NCBI RefSeq assembly: GCF_000721075.1
Contig: NZ_JOEQ01000029.1
Location: forward strand, 1 to 64,000
Source: Streptosporangium amethystogenes
GTDB taxonomy: Bacteria; Actinomycetota; Actinomycetes; Streptosporangiales; Streptosporangiaceae
Reading direction: 5' to 3'
Length of the DNA: 64,000 nt
Part shown: one piece after another, positions 1-7,578 of the stretch
Layout: the number at the start of each line of letters is the position of its first letter
How positions within the stretch are numbered: position 1 is the stretch's first letter
The notes under the pieces: generated by a model
What the model was told of the DNA's origin: nothing
The model's database searches: none
The model's input: the letters and a program-made list of their open reading frames with translations, nothing else
Program-made: the position numbers and the translations under genes

Positions 1-360
1 CGGCCGCCCCTCGAAGTACTCAACGAATCCCTTTCAACCCGAGCAGCCGCATAGGCTACGACCATAAGACGGCTGTCCGGAATCACCGAGGCACCTCACA
101 CACGCTGTACCACTCAAATAGCGCTTTATGGGTAGTGACAGGACCTTGTCGCGTGGCACCCGTCGCACTTCGCGCGACTCATCGCTGGGCGTCGGCTATC
201 GCCCACCGCTCGGCCTGTCAGCACGATGGCGTATAGCGGAAACCGCTGAGACGGGACGCGCAATTCATCGGACATGCGGCGACATCATGCCTGCCGCCTC
301 AGTTTGACACCGTCAGTGTTCATGTCGTTACCAGAGATGATCGGCGCATCTGTCTGCAGG
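1..360. other. no gene supported at left edge
   Basis: I see no reading frame here that resembles a known protein on either strand. The long plus-strand frame starting near 274 only mirrors the minus-strand gene that follows. The stretch could hold the tail or regulatory region of a gene outside the window, but nothing in it shows this. Confidence 0.5.
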
Positions 361-1089
361 TCACCGAGGTCGGGGGCCCTTCTTTTTACGGCCGGCCGGC
401 ACGGCCCGGCGACTGGAGCCGTTCTGTGCGGGTTTTTTTGCCTGGCGCTGTGCCGGTTTCTCCGCAGGGGAGGCGGGGGTACGGCCCCGCGAGCTGTTCG
501 CCGTCCGGCCGCGGACGATGCCGATGAAATCTTCCACCAGGTCAGTGGTCGCGTCCGTGGGCCAGGCCAGCGCGACCTGAGACTGTGGCGCGTCCGGCAC
601 CGGCCGGTACGTGAGATCCCTGCGGTGGTGGAGGCGTGCCAGCGACAGCGGAACCAGGAGAATCCCAGCGTCGGCCGCTACGAGCTCGACCGCGTCCGCC
701 GTTGTGTCCGGGCGGGTGAACGCGGGCAGCCCGGGCCGGACCGTCCACTCGATGGTGTCGTCCAGGGGATGGAACACCTCGTCGTCGACAAGGTCGGCGA
801 TGGTCACCTCGTCGGCGGCGGCTATCGCGTGGTCCTTGGGCGCCATGACCACCGTGGTCTCCAGGTAGAGAGGAATCACGCTGAGCCCGTCCCGGTCGAC
901 CGGCAGCCTGACGAATCCGGCGTCGGCGCCGCCGTTCCGCAGCAGTTCCACCACCTCGGCGGCGGGAACCGCGACCAGGGTGATCGGCACGTCGGGCATT
1001 CTCTCGGTCCAGACGTTGACCCATTTCGCGGGTGTCACCCCGGGCACGTACGCCAGCCGAAACATCCTGCCGGTCTCTCCATCAGTCAC
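361..1089 (-). CDS. LysR-type substrate-binding domain protein without HTH
   Basis: This 242-residue protein matches the ligand-binding half of LysR-type regulators (FRLAYVPGVTPAKW near residue 10, and a PLYLETTVVMAPKDH strand typical of the periplasmic-binding fold), but it has no N-terminal winged helix. The last 45 residues are a Lys/Arg/Pro-rich basic tail that could contact nucleic acid; that is inference. The start is GTG; an ATG eight codons later is an alternative. It is divergent from a DUF5997 gene 55 bp away, a pairing I recall from other actinobacteria. It may sense a ligand for a partner or be a relic of a full regulator. Confidence 0.8.
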   Translation of the reverse strand: MTDGETGRMFRLAYVPGVTPAKWVNVWTERMPDVPITLVAVPAAEVVELLRNGGADAGFVRLPVDRDGLSVIPLYLETTVVMAPKDHAIAAADEVTIADLVDDEVFHPLDDTIEWTVRPGLPAFTRPDTTADAVELVAADAGILLVPLSLARLHHRRDLTYRPVPDAPQSQVALAWPTDATTDLVEDFIGIVRGRTANSSRGRTPASPAEKPAQRQAKKPAQNGSSRRAVPAGRKKKGPRPR

Positions 1090-1112
1090 GTCCTCAGAGT
1101 ACCGATGTCAAG

Positions 1113-1137
1113 GGAACGTGTTCCGGCTGACTACTCT
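1113..1137 (+). promoter_or_regulatory. operator-like repeat and leaderless promoter of the DUF5997 gene
   Basis: GGAAC-GT-GTTCC at 1113-1124 is a perfect 5+5 bp inverted repeat in the 55 bp between the divergent genes. A -10 box TACTCT at 1132-1137 lies seven bases before the ATG at 1145, so transcription probably starts at the A of the start codon (leaderless). The repeat sits near -26, between -35 and -10, where a bound protein would block polymerase. Confidence 0.45.
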
Positions 1138-1144
1138 TGGTGCT

Positions 1145-1510
1145 ATGACCTCGCCCAAACCGAAGACCATCCAGACGATGAAGCCCTCGACCGTGGCCAA
1201 GAAGCTGGGTGTCCCCCTCTTGGCCACTCCCGCCGAGTTTCAGGCGAGTGTCATCTCCAGGGACGAGCTGAAAGAGTTGCAGTCGACGCCCCCCGCCTGG
1301 CTCGCCGACCTGCGCCGCGACGGCCCGCACACCAAGCAGGTCATCGCCGCGAAGCTCAAGGTCTCCATTGCCGGCCTGCTCAGAGGTGGGATCACCGTAC
1401 CGCTCACCACCGCTGAGATCGATGCGCTGAAAGCGGAGAAGCCGGAGTGGCTGGAGCGCGAGCAGGCCCTCCAGGCCGAGGCCCGCAAAGCAGCACTCCG
1501 CCTCAAGTAA
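1145..1510 (+). CDS. DUF5997 family protein
   Basis: A 121-residue basic, soluble protein with the DUF5997 layout: MKPSTVAKKLGV near the N-terminus, a central LKELQSTPPAWLADLRRDGPH-like segment and the ending RKAALRLK. No catalytic motif or membrane segment is visible and the function of the family is unknown. I chose the ATG at 1145 because the family alignment starts there and a -10 box lies seven bases upstream; the frame is open further upstream but that part overlaps the divergent gene. Its LysR-like neighbour suggests a shared, ligand-responsive role. Confidence 0.8.
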   Translation: MTSPKPKTIQTMKPSTVAKKLGVPLLATPAEFQASVISRDELKELQSTPPAWLADLRRDGPHTKQVIAAKLKVSIAGLLRGGITVPLTTAEIDALKAEKPEWLEREQALQAEARKAALRLK

Positions 1511-1824
1511 CGCTAGAGCGCTGAGGTGCTCCAGAGATTCCGGACGCGTCTCCAGGCTGCCGCCACCGCCTCGCCGTGACGGCGCCCCTGGACGAGGCCG
1601 GAGTGGACCGTATGCGCAGGTAGGAGCCGACGGTCCCGGCCCGTCCGTCTTGTTCTGCGAGCAGGATGTCAGAGGTTCCACCCTCACGGACACGAAGAAG
1701 CCCAGGTCAGGCATGGTTGCCGCGACCTGGGCTTTGATCTTCATGCGGCCTTCTTCCGCTCCCGTGCCCGTCGAGTGGCCGATCCCTTCTCCGGTCGGGC
1801 TTTGGGGACGGTCTCACCTGTCGG
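1511..1824. other. intergenic, nothing recognised
   Basis: These 314 bases separate the DUF5997 gene from the 3' end of the xylanase gene. Frames here lack family resemblance. No convincing hairpin terminator or repeat was found. Confidence 0.5.
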
Positions 1825-3498
1825 TCAGACCACGGTGCAGGGGACGCCGTTGAGGGTGAAGGCGGTCGGTTTGCCGGTGTCGCCGGTGTGGGTGGCCTGG
1901 AAGCCGATGTCGATGGTGGCCCCGGGGGCGAGCGTGCCGTTGTGGCTGACGTTGCGGGCGCTCACCTGACCGCTGGAGGGCGAGTAGGTGGCGTTCCAGC
2001 CCGAGGTGATGGACTGGCCGGAGGGCAGGGTGAAGACCAGCGTCCAGCCGTTGATCGTCGAGGTCCCGGTGTTGGTGATGCTGATGTTGGCGGTGAAGCC
2101 GTTGTTCCAGGAGTTCATCGTGTAGGTGACCCGGGGCCCCGTCCCGGTGCCGCCGGTGGGCGTCGGGGTGGGCGTCGGGGTGGGCGTCGGGCCGCTCACG
2201 CCGGTCACGAAGGTCGTCACGCTTCGGGCGGGAAGCGTGACGGTGAGGGAGCCGTTCGACATGCTCGTCGTTCCCTGAGGTGCGACGTTCCTGCTCGCGT
2301 CGGTCAGCCAGGACGAGGCACTGGACGCGGTGCTGTTCGCCAGGGTGAACTGCTGGCTCACCGCGGAGGTCCCCTTGTTGATGGCGACGATGACGACCGT
2401 GGAGTCACCGCCCTTGTACGCCGAGACGTAGACGTTCGACGCCGGGTTCGCCGTCGCCTCGATCCGCACGTATCCGGGGCGGACGAACCTCGCGAAGTGC
2501 GCCATCATGGCGCCGCGCTTGCTGATCTGGCCGTCCTCCCGCATGGGGCCGTAGCTGCGCCGGATGTACCACCAGATGTACGCCTGGAACTCGGCCTCCA
2601 CCATGGCGCGGTGGAGGTGCTCTCCCACGTCGAGCGCCTGCGGCCAGAGGTCCGCCGAATCGCTGCTGTTGGGGTGGTAGACCTCGGTCATCCAGAGCTC
2701 TTTGCCCGCGCCTTTTTGTTTGAAGAGGGGATAGGGGAAGTTCGCGTACGACGTGCCGTAGAGGTGAGCGCCGAGGATGTCCATGTTGGCGAGCGCCACG
2801 GAGTCGTTGAGGATCGGGTCCGAGATGTTCTTCAGGTACTGGAAGGACTCGGGTGCGATGACCCTGGTGTTGATCGAGCCGGCGTTCTCCCGCATGAACC
2901 GGAGAATCTCGGTGGGGGTCCACCACGTCCAGTCATGCGCGTAATCGGGCTCGTTCTGCACCGAGATGCCGTACAGATTCACCCCGTTGTTCCGCATGTA
3001 CGTGGTGAAGTCGTTCAGGTGCTGGGCATAGGCCCCGTACATGTTGGACCTGAGGCGTTTCGCGTTGGTCTGGCTGCCGCGGACGAAGGTCTCCACCATG
3101 CTGGCCGGGGGATTCCACGGCGACGCGATGACGGTCGCCCCGAGCTCGACCGCGCGCCTCGCCGTCGCCAGATTACGGTTCCAGTCCGACTGGTTCTCGG
3201 GGACGGGGATCCTCAGCACGGAGAACCCCAACCGGCCCTCGCCGGTGCCGAACGCGGTGTCCCGCTGGGCAGCTGTCAGGTCGCCGATCCAGGCCGCGTG
3301 GGTCATGCCGCCGAAGCCTCGGATCGTCTGTCGCTGCGTCGATGGATCGATGACCGCCGTGGCGGCCACGGCCTCCGAGGCCCCCACGACCGAGGCCGCG
3401 GCCGTGAGGATCGGCAGGGCCCCCAGCGTCGTCAGGACGGTTCTCCGGTTCAGTAGCCTCCGCTCGCTGCTCATGGGCTCATTCTGTTCTTGCGTCAC
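1825..3498 (-). CDS. secreted GH30 (subfamily 8-like) xylanase with CBM2
   Basis: A 557-residue exported glycoside hydrolase. Residues 1-46 are a Tat-type signal (NRRTVLTTLG then a hydrophobic stretch ending AVAA). The GH30 catalytic domain spans about 48-434, with acid/base E183 in QNEP and nucleophile E272 in MTEVYH. The segment YIRRSYGPM (311-319) resembles the arginine region that in GH30_8 enzymes binds the glucuronic acid side chain of glucuronoxylan, so that is the likely substrate. A Pro-Thr linker (437-448) leads to a C-terminal CBM2 (455-557), which usually binds cellulose or xylan. The GTG start follows an AGGAGG-like site; an ATG eight codons later is possible. It is monocistronic with LacI-type operators upstream. 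Confidence 0.92.
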   Translation of the reverse strand: MTQEQNEPMSSERRLLNRRTVLTTLGALPILTAAASVVGASEAVAATAVIDPSTQRQTIRGFGGMTHAAWIGDLTAAQRDTAFGTGEGRLGFSVLRIPVPENQSDWNRNLATARRAVELGATVIASPWNPPASMVETFVRGSQTNAKRLRSNMYGAYAQHLNDFTTYMRNNGVNLYGISVQNEPDYAHDWTWWTPTEILRFMRENAGSINTRVIAPESFQYLKNISDPILNDSVALANMDILGAHLYGTSYANFPYPLFKQKGAGKELWMTEVYHPNSSDSADLWPQALDVGEHLHRAMVEAEFQAYIWWYIRRSYGPMREDGQISKRGAMMAHFARFVRPGYVRIEATANPASNVYVSAYKGGDSTVVIVAINKGTSAVSQQFTLANSTASSASSWLTDASRNVAPQGTTSMSNGSLTVTLPARSVTTFVTGVSGPTPTPTPTPTPTGGTGTGPRVTYTMNSWNNGFTANISITNTGTSTINGWTLVFTLPSGQSITSGWNATYSPSSGQVSARNVSHNGTLAPGATIDIGFQATHTGDTGKPTAFTLNGVPCTVV

Positions 3499-3599
3499 GT
3501 CTCCTCCTGCTGGCTGTTGGTGCTGATCCGCGCCTTATCGGTCCCTTTGGCCCGGTCGGCGCCGGTCTCCGGCGTCGCCACAGGGGTGGACCTTGATCG

Positions 3600-3654
3600 T
3601 GTTATCGATAACATTTTCGACCTTGATCGACTCCCATAATTGTTGGCGTTAACA
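3600..3654 (-). promoter_or_regulatory. LacI-type operator pair upstream of the xylanase gene
   Basis: Positions 3600-3613 read TGTTATCGATAACA, a perfect 14 bp palindrome with the central CG typical of LacI-family operators. A second, imperfect copy TGTTGGCGTTAACA lies at 3641-3654, 41 bp away centre to centre (about four helical turns). Both lie 100-160 bp upstream of the xylanase start. I infer repression relieved by a xylan- or cellulose-derived sugar; no LacI-family gene is in the window. The rest of 3499-3857 shows no gene. Confidence 0.6.
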
Positions 3655-3857
3655 TTTCCCCGTATGGACCGGCACGCGAGGGCGACGGGGACGCGGACCG
3701 TGCGGAGGGGTGACACTCCGGCGGAGTCTGGTTCGGCCCTCGGCAGAGGTCAAGCACGAGGCGGGCCGGCGAGCGGGCGAACTGTACGAATGTCTCGCCG
3801 AACCGTGAAAATTTCAGCGGTTCCGCTCTGGGACGGGTCGCCAGGCAGTCGCTGCCC

Positions 3858-4187
3858 GTGCCGCCGTTCGAGCAACTGCGCGCTCAGCCGGCCAGGCAGA
3901 TCCAGGACCGGATGCCGACGATTCGCCATCTCGCGGCCGACCTCGGCCTGGCCGTCAACACGGTCGGCAGGGCTTACCGGGAACTGGAGGAGGCCGGACT
4001 GATCGAGACCCGCGGACGGGCGGGTTCGTTCGTGTCGGCCGCCGGGGATGAGGGGCGCGAACGGGCACGCCAGGCCGACGCCGACTATGCGGCCGTGATC
4101 GCCAGTGTCGGCATCGACACCGGTGAGGCGATCCGCATAGTTCAGGCCGCGCTGACGCCCGGTGGGGCGGCATCGGCCTCCGTGTGA
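3858..4187 (+). pseudogene. GntR family regulator, degraded 5' end
   Basis: The frame from a GTG at 3858 encodes 109 residues of a short YtrA-type GntR regulator: VPPFEQLRAQ, then the winged helix (MPTIRHLAADLGLAVNTV followed by RAYRELEEAGLIETRGRAGSFV), then a short helical tail. Two things look wrong. No ribosome binding site or normal N-terminus precedes VPPFEQL, and between QIQD and RMPTIRHL about eight residues that family members carry (a G-x-L-x-G-T-R-LP turn) are missing. The DNA-binding helix is intact, so the product might still bind DNA, but I read the gene as damaged. It is convergent with the next gene. Confidence 0.55.
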
Positions 4188-4237
4188 CTCATCACGGCTT
4201 CTCAACCGGTGAACTTCCGGCGCAGGACACTAAATCA

Positions 4238-5140
4238 TCAGTCGGTGTTTTCGATACCGAGGCCGTCGAGGAGCGTCTGGAGCCCGAACTCGAAGAGCCT
4301 GTCGAGGTCGAAGTCATAACCGTCCGCACCGAGTTCACCGATCAGTTTGGCGAGCAACGGCGCCCGTCCGGCGGCGATCACAGCGTTCACCGTGCCGCCC
4401 TGGGTGCCCTGCCACTGCTCGTCGGACAAGCCCGTGGCCGACATCGCCTGAGTCTCCCGCTCGATATGCACGGCGAGCCCCTGCGTGTAGGCGTAGAGCA
4501 GCACCTCGATGGTCATCACGGTCGCCGGATCGAGACCGAGCCCGTCGAGCGCGAGCAGCAGCTGCTCGCCGTGCCTGAGTACGCCGGGCAGTGGCAGCGG
4601 ACGGCCCAGCGGGGAAAGGTGGGGCAGCCAGGGATGTCGCCGATAGATCCGCCACAACGTGCGGGCGACCAGCTCCAGCCGGTCCCGCCGGCCGAGCGTC
4701 ACGTCCGGGTAGCGTTCCGCGCCGTAGGCGAGGTCCGCCATGGTCCGTACCAGGTCGTCACGGCCGCGTACCTGCCGATAGATCGCCGCGGCCGAGACGC
4801 CGAGACGCGCGGCCACGGCGCGAACGGTCACGGTGCCGATCCCTTCCGCGTCGGCGATCGCGATCCCCGCGCGCACGATCCGCTCCCGGGTCAGCTCCAT
4901 CGCACCGGGATGTCGCCGCGGCCTGCTCAGCGTGGCCGCCACCACCGTCCCCGACCGGGACCTGCCCTCCACCAGTCCTTCCTCCTTGAGGACGGCGAGC
5001 GCCCGCACCGCCGTGGCCAGGGCGACCCCGAAGTCGCGCGCGATCGCACGGGTGGACGGCGTCTTGTCTCCGGGTGCGAGCTCACCCGCCTGGATGCGAC
5101 GCCGGAGGTCGGCGGCGATGCGCCGGTAGGGAGCTTCCAC
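4238..5140 (-). CDS. GntR-TetR double-HTH transcriptional regulator
   Basis: This 300-residue regulator joins two DNA-binding modules. Residues 1-70 are a GntR winged helix (YRRIAADLRRRIQAGELAPG and the wing GRSRSGTVV). Residues 82-130 are a TetR helix-turn-helix (TVRAVAARLGVSAAAIYRQV), followed by a TetR C-terminal ligand domain. The architecture is known in actinobacteria but uncommon. The gene is divergent from an FAD monooxygenase 92 bp away, and an 11+11 bp inverted repeat lies between them, so it most likely represses both genes and responds to the substrate of the monooxygenase (inference). Confidence 0.88.
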   Translation of the reverse strand: MEAPYRRIAADLRRRIQAGELAPGDKTPSTRAIARDFGVALATAVRALAVLKEEGLVEGRSRSGTVVAATLSRPRRHPGAMELTRERIVRAGIAIADAEGIGTVTVRAVAARLGVSAAAIYRQVRGRDDLVRTMADLAYGAERYPDVTLGRRDRLELVARTLWRIYRRHPWLPHLSPLGRPLPLPGVLRHGEQLLLALDGLGLDPATVMTIEVLLYAYTQGLAVHIERETQAMSATGLSDEQWQGTQGGTVNAVIAAGRAPLLAKLIGELGADGYDFDLDRLFEFGLQTLLDGLGIENTD

Positions 5141-5151
5141 GAGGGTTTGTC

Positions 5152-5190
5152 CTAGAACAGATATGACGACTGGAGCCGCATCTGTTCTAG
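5152..5190. promoter_or_regulatory. long inverted-repeat operator between regulator and monooxygenase
   Basis: CTAGAACAGAT at 5152-5162 is repeated exactly inverted as ATCTGTTCTAG at 5180-5190, with a 17 bp spacer. The arms are 28 bp apart centre to centre. The element fills the middle of the divergent intergenic region and is the obvious binding site for the GntR-TetR protein. The long spacer is unusual for either family and could reflect the two DNA-binding modules. Confidence 0.7.
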
Positions 5191-5232
5191 CACAGTTGGG
5201 CGTTTGGGGGCCGCCGGGGATACCAAGGAACC

Positions 5233-6348
5233 ATGACTTCTGTACTGATCTCCGGCGCTAGCGTCGCTGGTCCCGCCCTGGCCTACTTCCTGAGCCGGCA
5301 CGGCTTCACCGTCACCGTGGTCGAGCGCGCTCCCGCACTCCGCCCCGGCGGCCAGGCGATCGACGTGCGCGGCACCGCGCTCACCGTCGCCGAGCGGATG
5401 GGGATCCTCCCCGAGGTACGGCGCTGCCGTACCCGCATGAACGGCATGTCCATGCTCGACGGCGACGGCAACGAGCTGTGGCGCTCCACCGAGATGGCGC
5501 TGTCCAGTGGCCGTCTCGACAGCGACGACGTCGAGTTGCTCCGCGAGGACCTGAGCCTCCTGATCCACGACAGGACGAAGGACGACGTCGAGTACCTGTT
5601 CGGCGACTCGATCACCTCGCTCGCCCAGGACGAGCGTGGCGTGCGGGTCACCTTCGAACGGGCGGACGCACGCCGCTTCGACCTCGTGGTCGGCGCGGAC
5701 GGCCTGCACTCCAATGTCCGCCGTCTGGTGTTCGGTCCCGAGCGGGAGTTCGTTCAGCACCTCGGGACGTACCTGTCGATCTTCTCCATGGACAACTACC
5801 TTGGCCTGGAGAACTGGCAGACCTGGTTCAACGACGGGAACACGGGCGGTGCGATCTACCCGGTGCGCGACAACACCGAACTCCGCGTCAACCTCGGCTT
5901 CCAGGCCGAGGAGCCGGTCACGTACGACCACCATGATGTCGAGGCGCAGAAGCGGCTGATCGCCGAGCGTTACACGGACGCGCGCTGGGAGGTGCCTCGG
6001 CTGCTCAAGGCGATGTGGGACGCGCCCGACTTCTATTTCGACTCCATGGCCCAGGTCCGGATGGAGCGCTGGTCGGCCGGCCGGGTGACGCTGCTCGGCG
6101 ACGCCGGCTACTGCGCCTCACCCCTGTCCGGCCAGGGTACGAGTCTGGCACTGGTCGGCGCGTACGTCCTGGCCGCCGAACTGGTCCGGTCGGGCCACGA
6201 GACCGCGTTCGCCGCCTATGAGGAGCGCATGCGACCGTGGGTGGCACTCAACCAGGCGCTCGCGGAGAAAAACCGCGACCACTCGGAGGAGACCTCCTCC
6301 GGGGAGAGCCCGCTGGACCACGTGAAGAACGCGATCCAGCTCCCCTGA
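5233..6348 (+). CDS. FAD-dependent monooxygenase (TetX/PHBH-like)
   Basis: A 371-residue class A flavoprotein monooxygenase. The Rossmann FAD motif is at residues 4-32 (ISGASVAGPALAYFLSRHGF, ending in the ribose-binding E of VVERAP). The DG motif appears as LVVGADGLHSNVRR, and the second FAD motif as LLGDAGYCASPLSGQGTSLAL. Such enzymes hydroxylate aromatic or polyketide substrates with NAD(P)H and oxygen, and some inactivate antibiotics. The substrate cannot be read from sequence. The ATG at 5233 follows AAGGA. A strong hairpin ends the transcript. Regulation is probably by the divergent GntR-TetR protein. Confidence 0.9.
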   Translation: MTSVLISGASVAGPALAYFLSRHGFTVTVVERAPALRPGGQAIDVRGTALTVAERMGILPEVRRCRTRMNGMSMLDGDGNELWRSTEMALSSGRLDSDDVELLREDLSLLIHDRTKDDVEYLFGDSITSLAQDERGVRVTFERADARRFDLVVGADGLHSNVRRLVFGPEREFVQHLGTYLSIFSMDNYLGLENWQTWFNDGNTGGAIYPVRDNTELRVNLGFQAEEPVTYDHHDVEAQKRLIAERYTDARWEVPRLLKAMWDAPDFYFDSMAQVRMERWSAGRVTLLGDAGYCASPLSGQGTSLALVGAYVLAAELVRSGHETAFAAYEERMRPWVALNQALAEKNRDHSEETSSGESPLDHVKNAIQLP

Positions 6349-6369
6349 TGAGCCGGCATCGAACTGAAA

Positions 6370-6399
6370 CACCCCGTTTCCAATCGTGGAAACGGGGTG
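6370..6399 (+). terminator. hairpin terminator after the monooxygenase
   Basis: A perfect 12 bp stem (6370-6381 with 6388-6399) and a six-base loop lie 22 bases after the stop codon. There is no U-tract, as is common in high-GC actinobacteria. It also faces the 3' end of the minus-strand VOC fragment. Confidence 0.7.
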
Positions 6400-6424
6400 C
6401 GCGACCGAACGGAACCATGGTCGC

Positions 6425-6640
6425 TCAAGAGTCGAAGTGCACCCGGTTCTTGCCGGCTTTCGGCTCGCCGGACTTCTGGAAACCCACTCCCAGGCCGTTC
6501 TCACGTTTGAGCCAGACGTACGGGCCCATGCGCGCCACGATCGGCCTGCCAAGGAGCGCTCCCCAAAACGTGGCCAGGCGCTCGGGGGCGGCACAGTCGT
6601 GATGTGCACATGAGGGTCCGTGATCTCGCAATACTCCCAT
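6425..6640 (-). pseudogene. VOC (glyoxalase-like) domain fragment
   Basis: The frame encodes the first half of a VOC-superfamily domain (APERLATFWGALLGRPIVAR, YVWLKRENGLGVGFQ, AGKNRVHFD) and then stops where complete proteins continue for at least 60 residues. The natural beginning (a DPHVHIT-like strand) lies in a different frame just upstream, so there is also a frameshift near 6590. I read this as the remnant of a VOC-domain protein. Divergent remains of unknown origin follow up to 6920. Confidence 0.65.
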
Positions 6641-6920
6641 ATCCGCCCTTCAGCGCCGTTAGCTGGACACACTCTCGAAAGCGAGCCAGACGAGATAGGT
6701 CGTCATCGGCCCTCTCGTCAACGTGCAAGCACGCTCGCCAGAAGGCAGGCCGAATCGTGAGCCATCCCACGCGTCCCGTCAGCGGCTGCGTGATACCCGT
6801 GCTGACACTCCGTGATCTTGGCGTGGTGGTCACATGACGAAGGCCACCATGTGATGGCCGTGGCCGACGGCGTAGAGCCTGACGATTGACTGGTCACCCT
6901 CAACGACCTGATGAGCCGGA

Positions 6921-7487
6921 TCACCGGCCACTTCGGACGGGTCGAATCCCCTCGTAGTAGCGCCGCGACTTGTCGCGGCTGCCGCAGGTGGTCATGCTGC
7001 ACCACCGGCGGCGACGATTCTTGCTGACGTCCAGGAACAACCAGCAGCACGACGGGCACTTGCCGAGCCGATCCAGTGGTCCGTGGGTGAGCAGCTCGAC
7101 CGCCGAAGCCGCGACCTCCCAGAGCAGGATTCGCGCCGTACGTGGCGCCCCCCACGAGAGCCGGAAGTTCCCGCCGGCCTCCTCCAGCCGGCCATGGGCA
7201 ATGCCGTCACCGTGCAGCGCGACGACGACATCAAGATCCGGCTGCGGCGCCCGCCCTCCCTGCGCGAGCGGCTGAAACGCCCGGAACACCGCCTCGCGCA
7301 GCTCGCGGGCATCCGGCAGGGCCGCTGCGAGCCCGTCCGGTTCCTCGATCGGATGCCCCGTCGCCGCGGCCCAGGTCACAGCCTCCTCCGGCGTACCCAG
7401 CCAGTCCCGCCGAGCCACCGGACGAGCGTTGACCGTGTTGGCGAAGTCCAGGCACAGCGCGTTCCCAACCAACTCGATGGCAGTCAC
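6921..7487 (-). CDS. CGNR zinc-finger (ABATE domain) regulator
   Basis: A 188-residue putative regulator: an N-terminal ABATE domain beginning IELVGNALCLDFANTVNARP and a C-terminal zinc-finger segment with Cys pairs in CPSCCWLF and WCSMTTCGSRDK, where the usual CGNR reads CGSR. I prefer the GTG at 7487 because the family starts at MTAIELVGN; a TTG at 7511 is in frame. The last residues (RPVRSGR) are atypical and overlap possible transposase remains, so the tail may have been replaced. It is divergent from an MFS transporter that it probably controls. Confidence 0.8.
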   Translation of the reverse strand: MTAIELVGNALCLDFANTVNARPVARRDWLGTPEEAVTWAAATGHPIEEPDGLAAALPDARELREAVFRAFQPLAQGGRAPQPDLDVVVALHGDGIAHGRLEEAGGNFRLSWGAPRTARILLWEVAASAVELLTHGPLDRLGKCPSCCWLFLDVSKNRRRRWCSMTTCGSRDKSRRYYEGIRPVRSGR

Positions 7488-7517
7488 GGCATCGAGTATC
7501 TCACCGATCAAACCCCG

Positions 7518-7548
7518 TTGACAGGTCAGGCGGCACAGGCCACTCTAT
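7518..7548 (+). promoter_or_regulatory. sigma-70-like promoter of the MFS gene with overlapping repeat
   Basis: A consensus -35 hexamer TTGACA lies at 7518-7523, with candidate -10 boxes CACTCT (7541-7546, 17 bp spacer) or CTCTAT (7543-7548). The repeat TGAC-AG-GTCA (7519-7528) overlaps the -35 box and is a candidate operator for the divergent CGNR regulator. Confidence 0.5.
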
Positions 7549-7578
7549 GACCGATCAAAGGTATTTGAAAGGTAAGAA

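Noticed and set aside
274..1416. Long plus-strand frame of 380 codons
   Set aside because: Arg/Pro/Gly-rich composition and full overlap with the LysR-like gene on the other strand mark it as a shadow frame.
1888..3456. 522-codon plus-strand frame antisense to the xylanase
   Set aside because: It mirrors a clear GH30-CBM2 gene; composition is typical of antisense frames in GC-rich DNA.
7083..7550. Plus-strand 155-codon frame over the CGNR gene
   Set aside because: Antisense shadow; the minus strand carries the ABATE and zinc-finger motifs.
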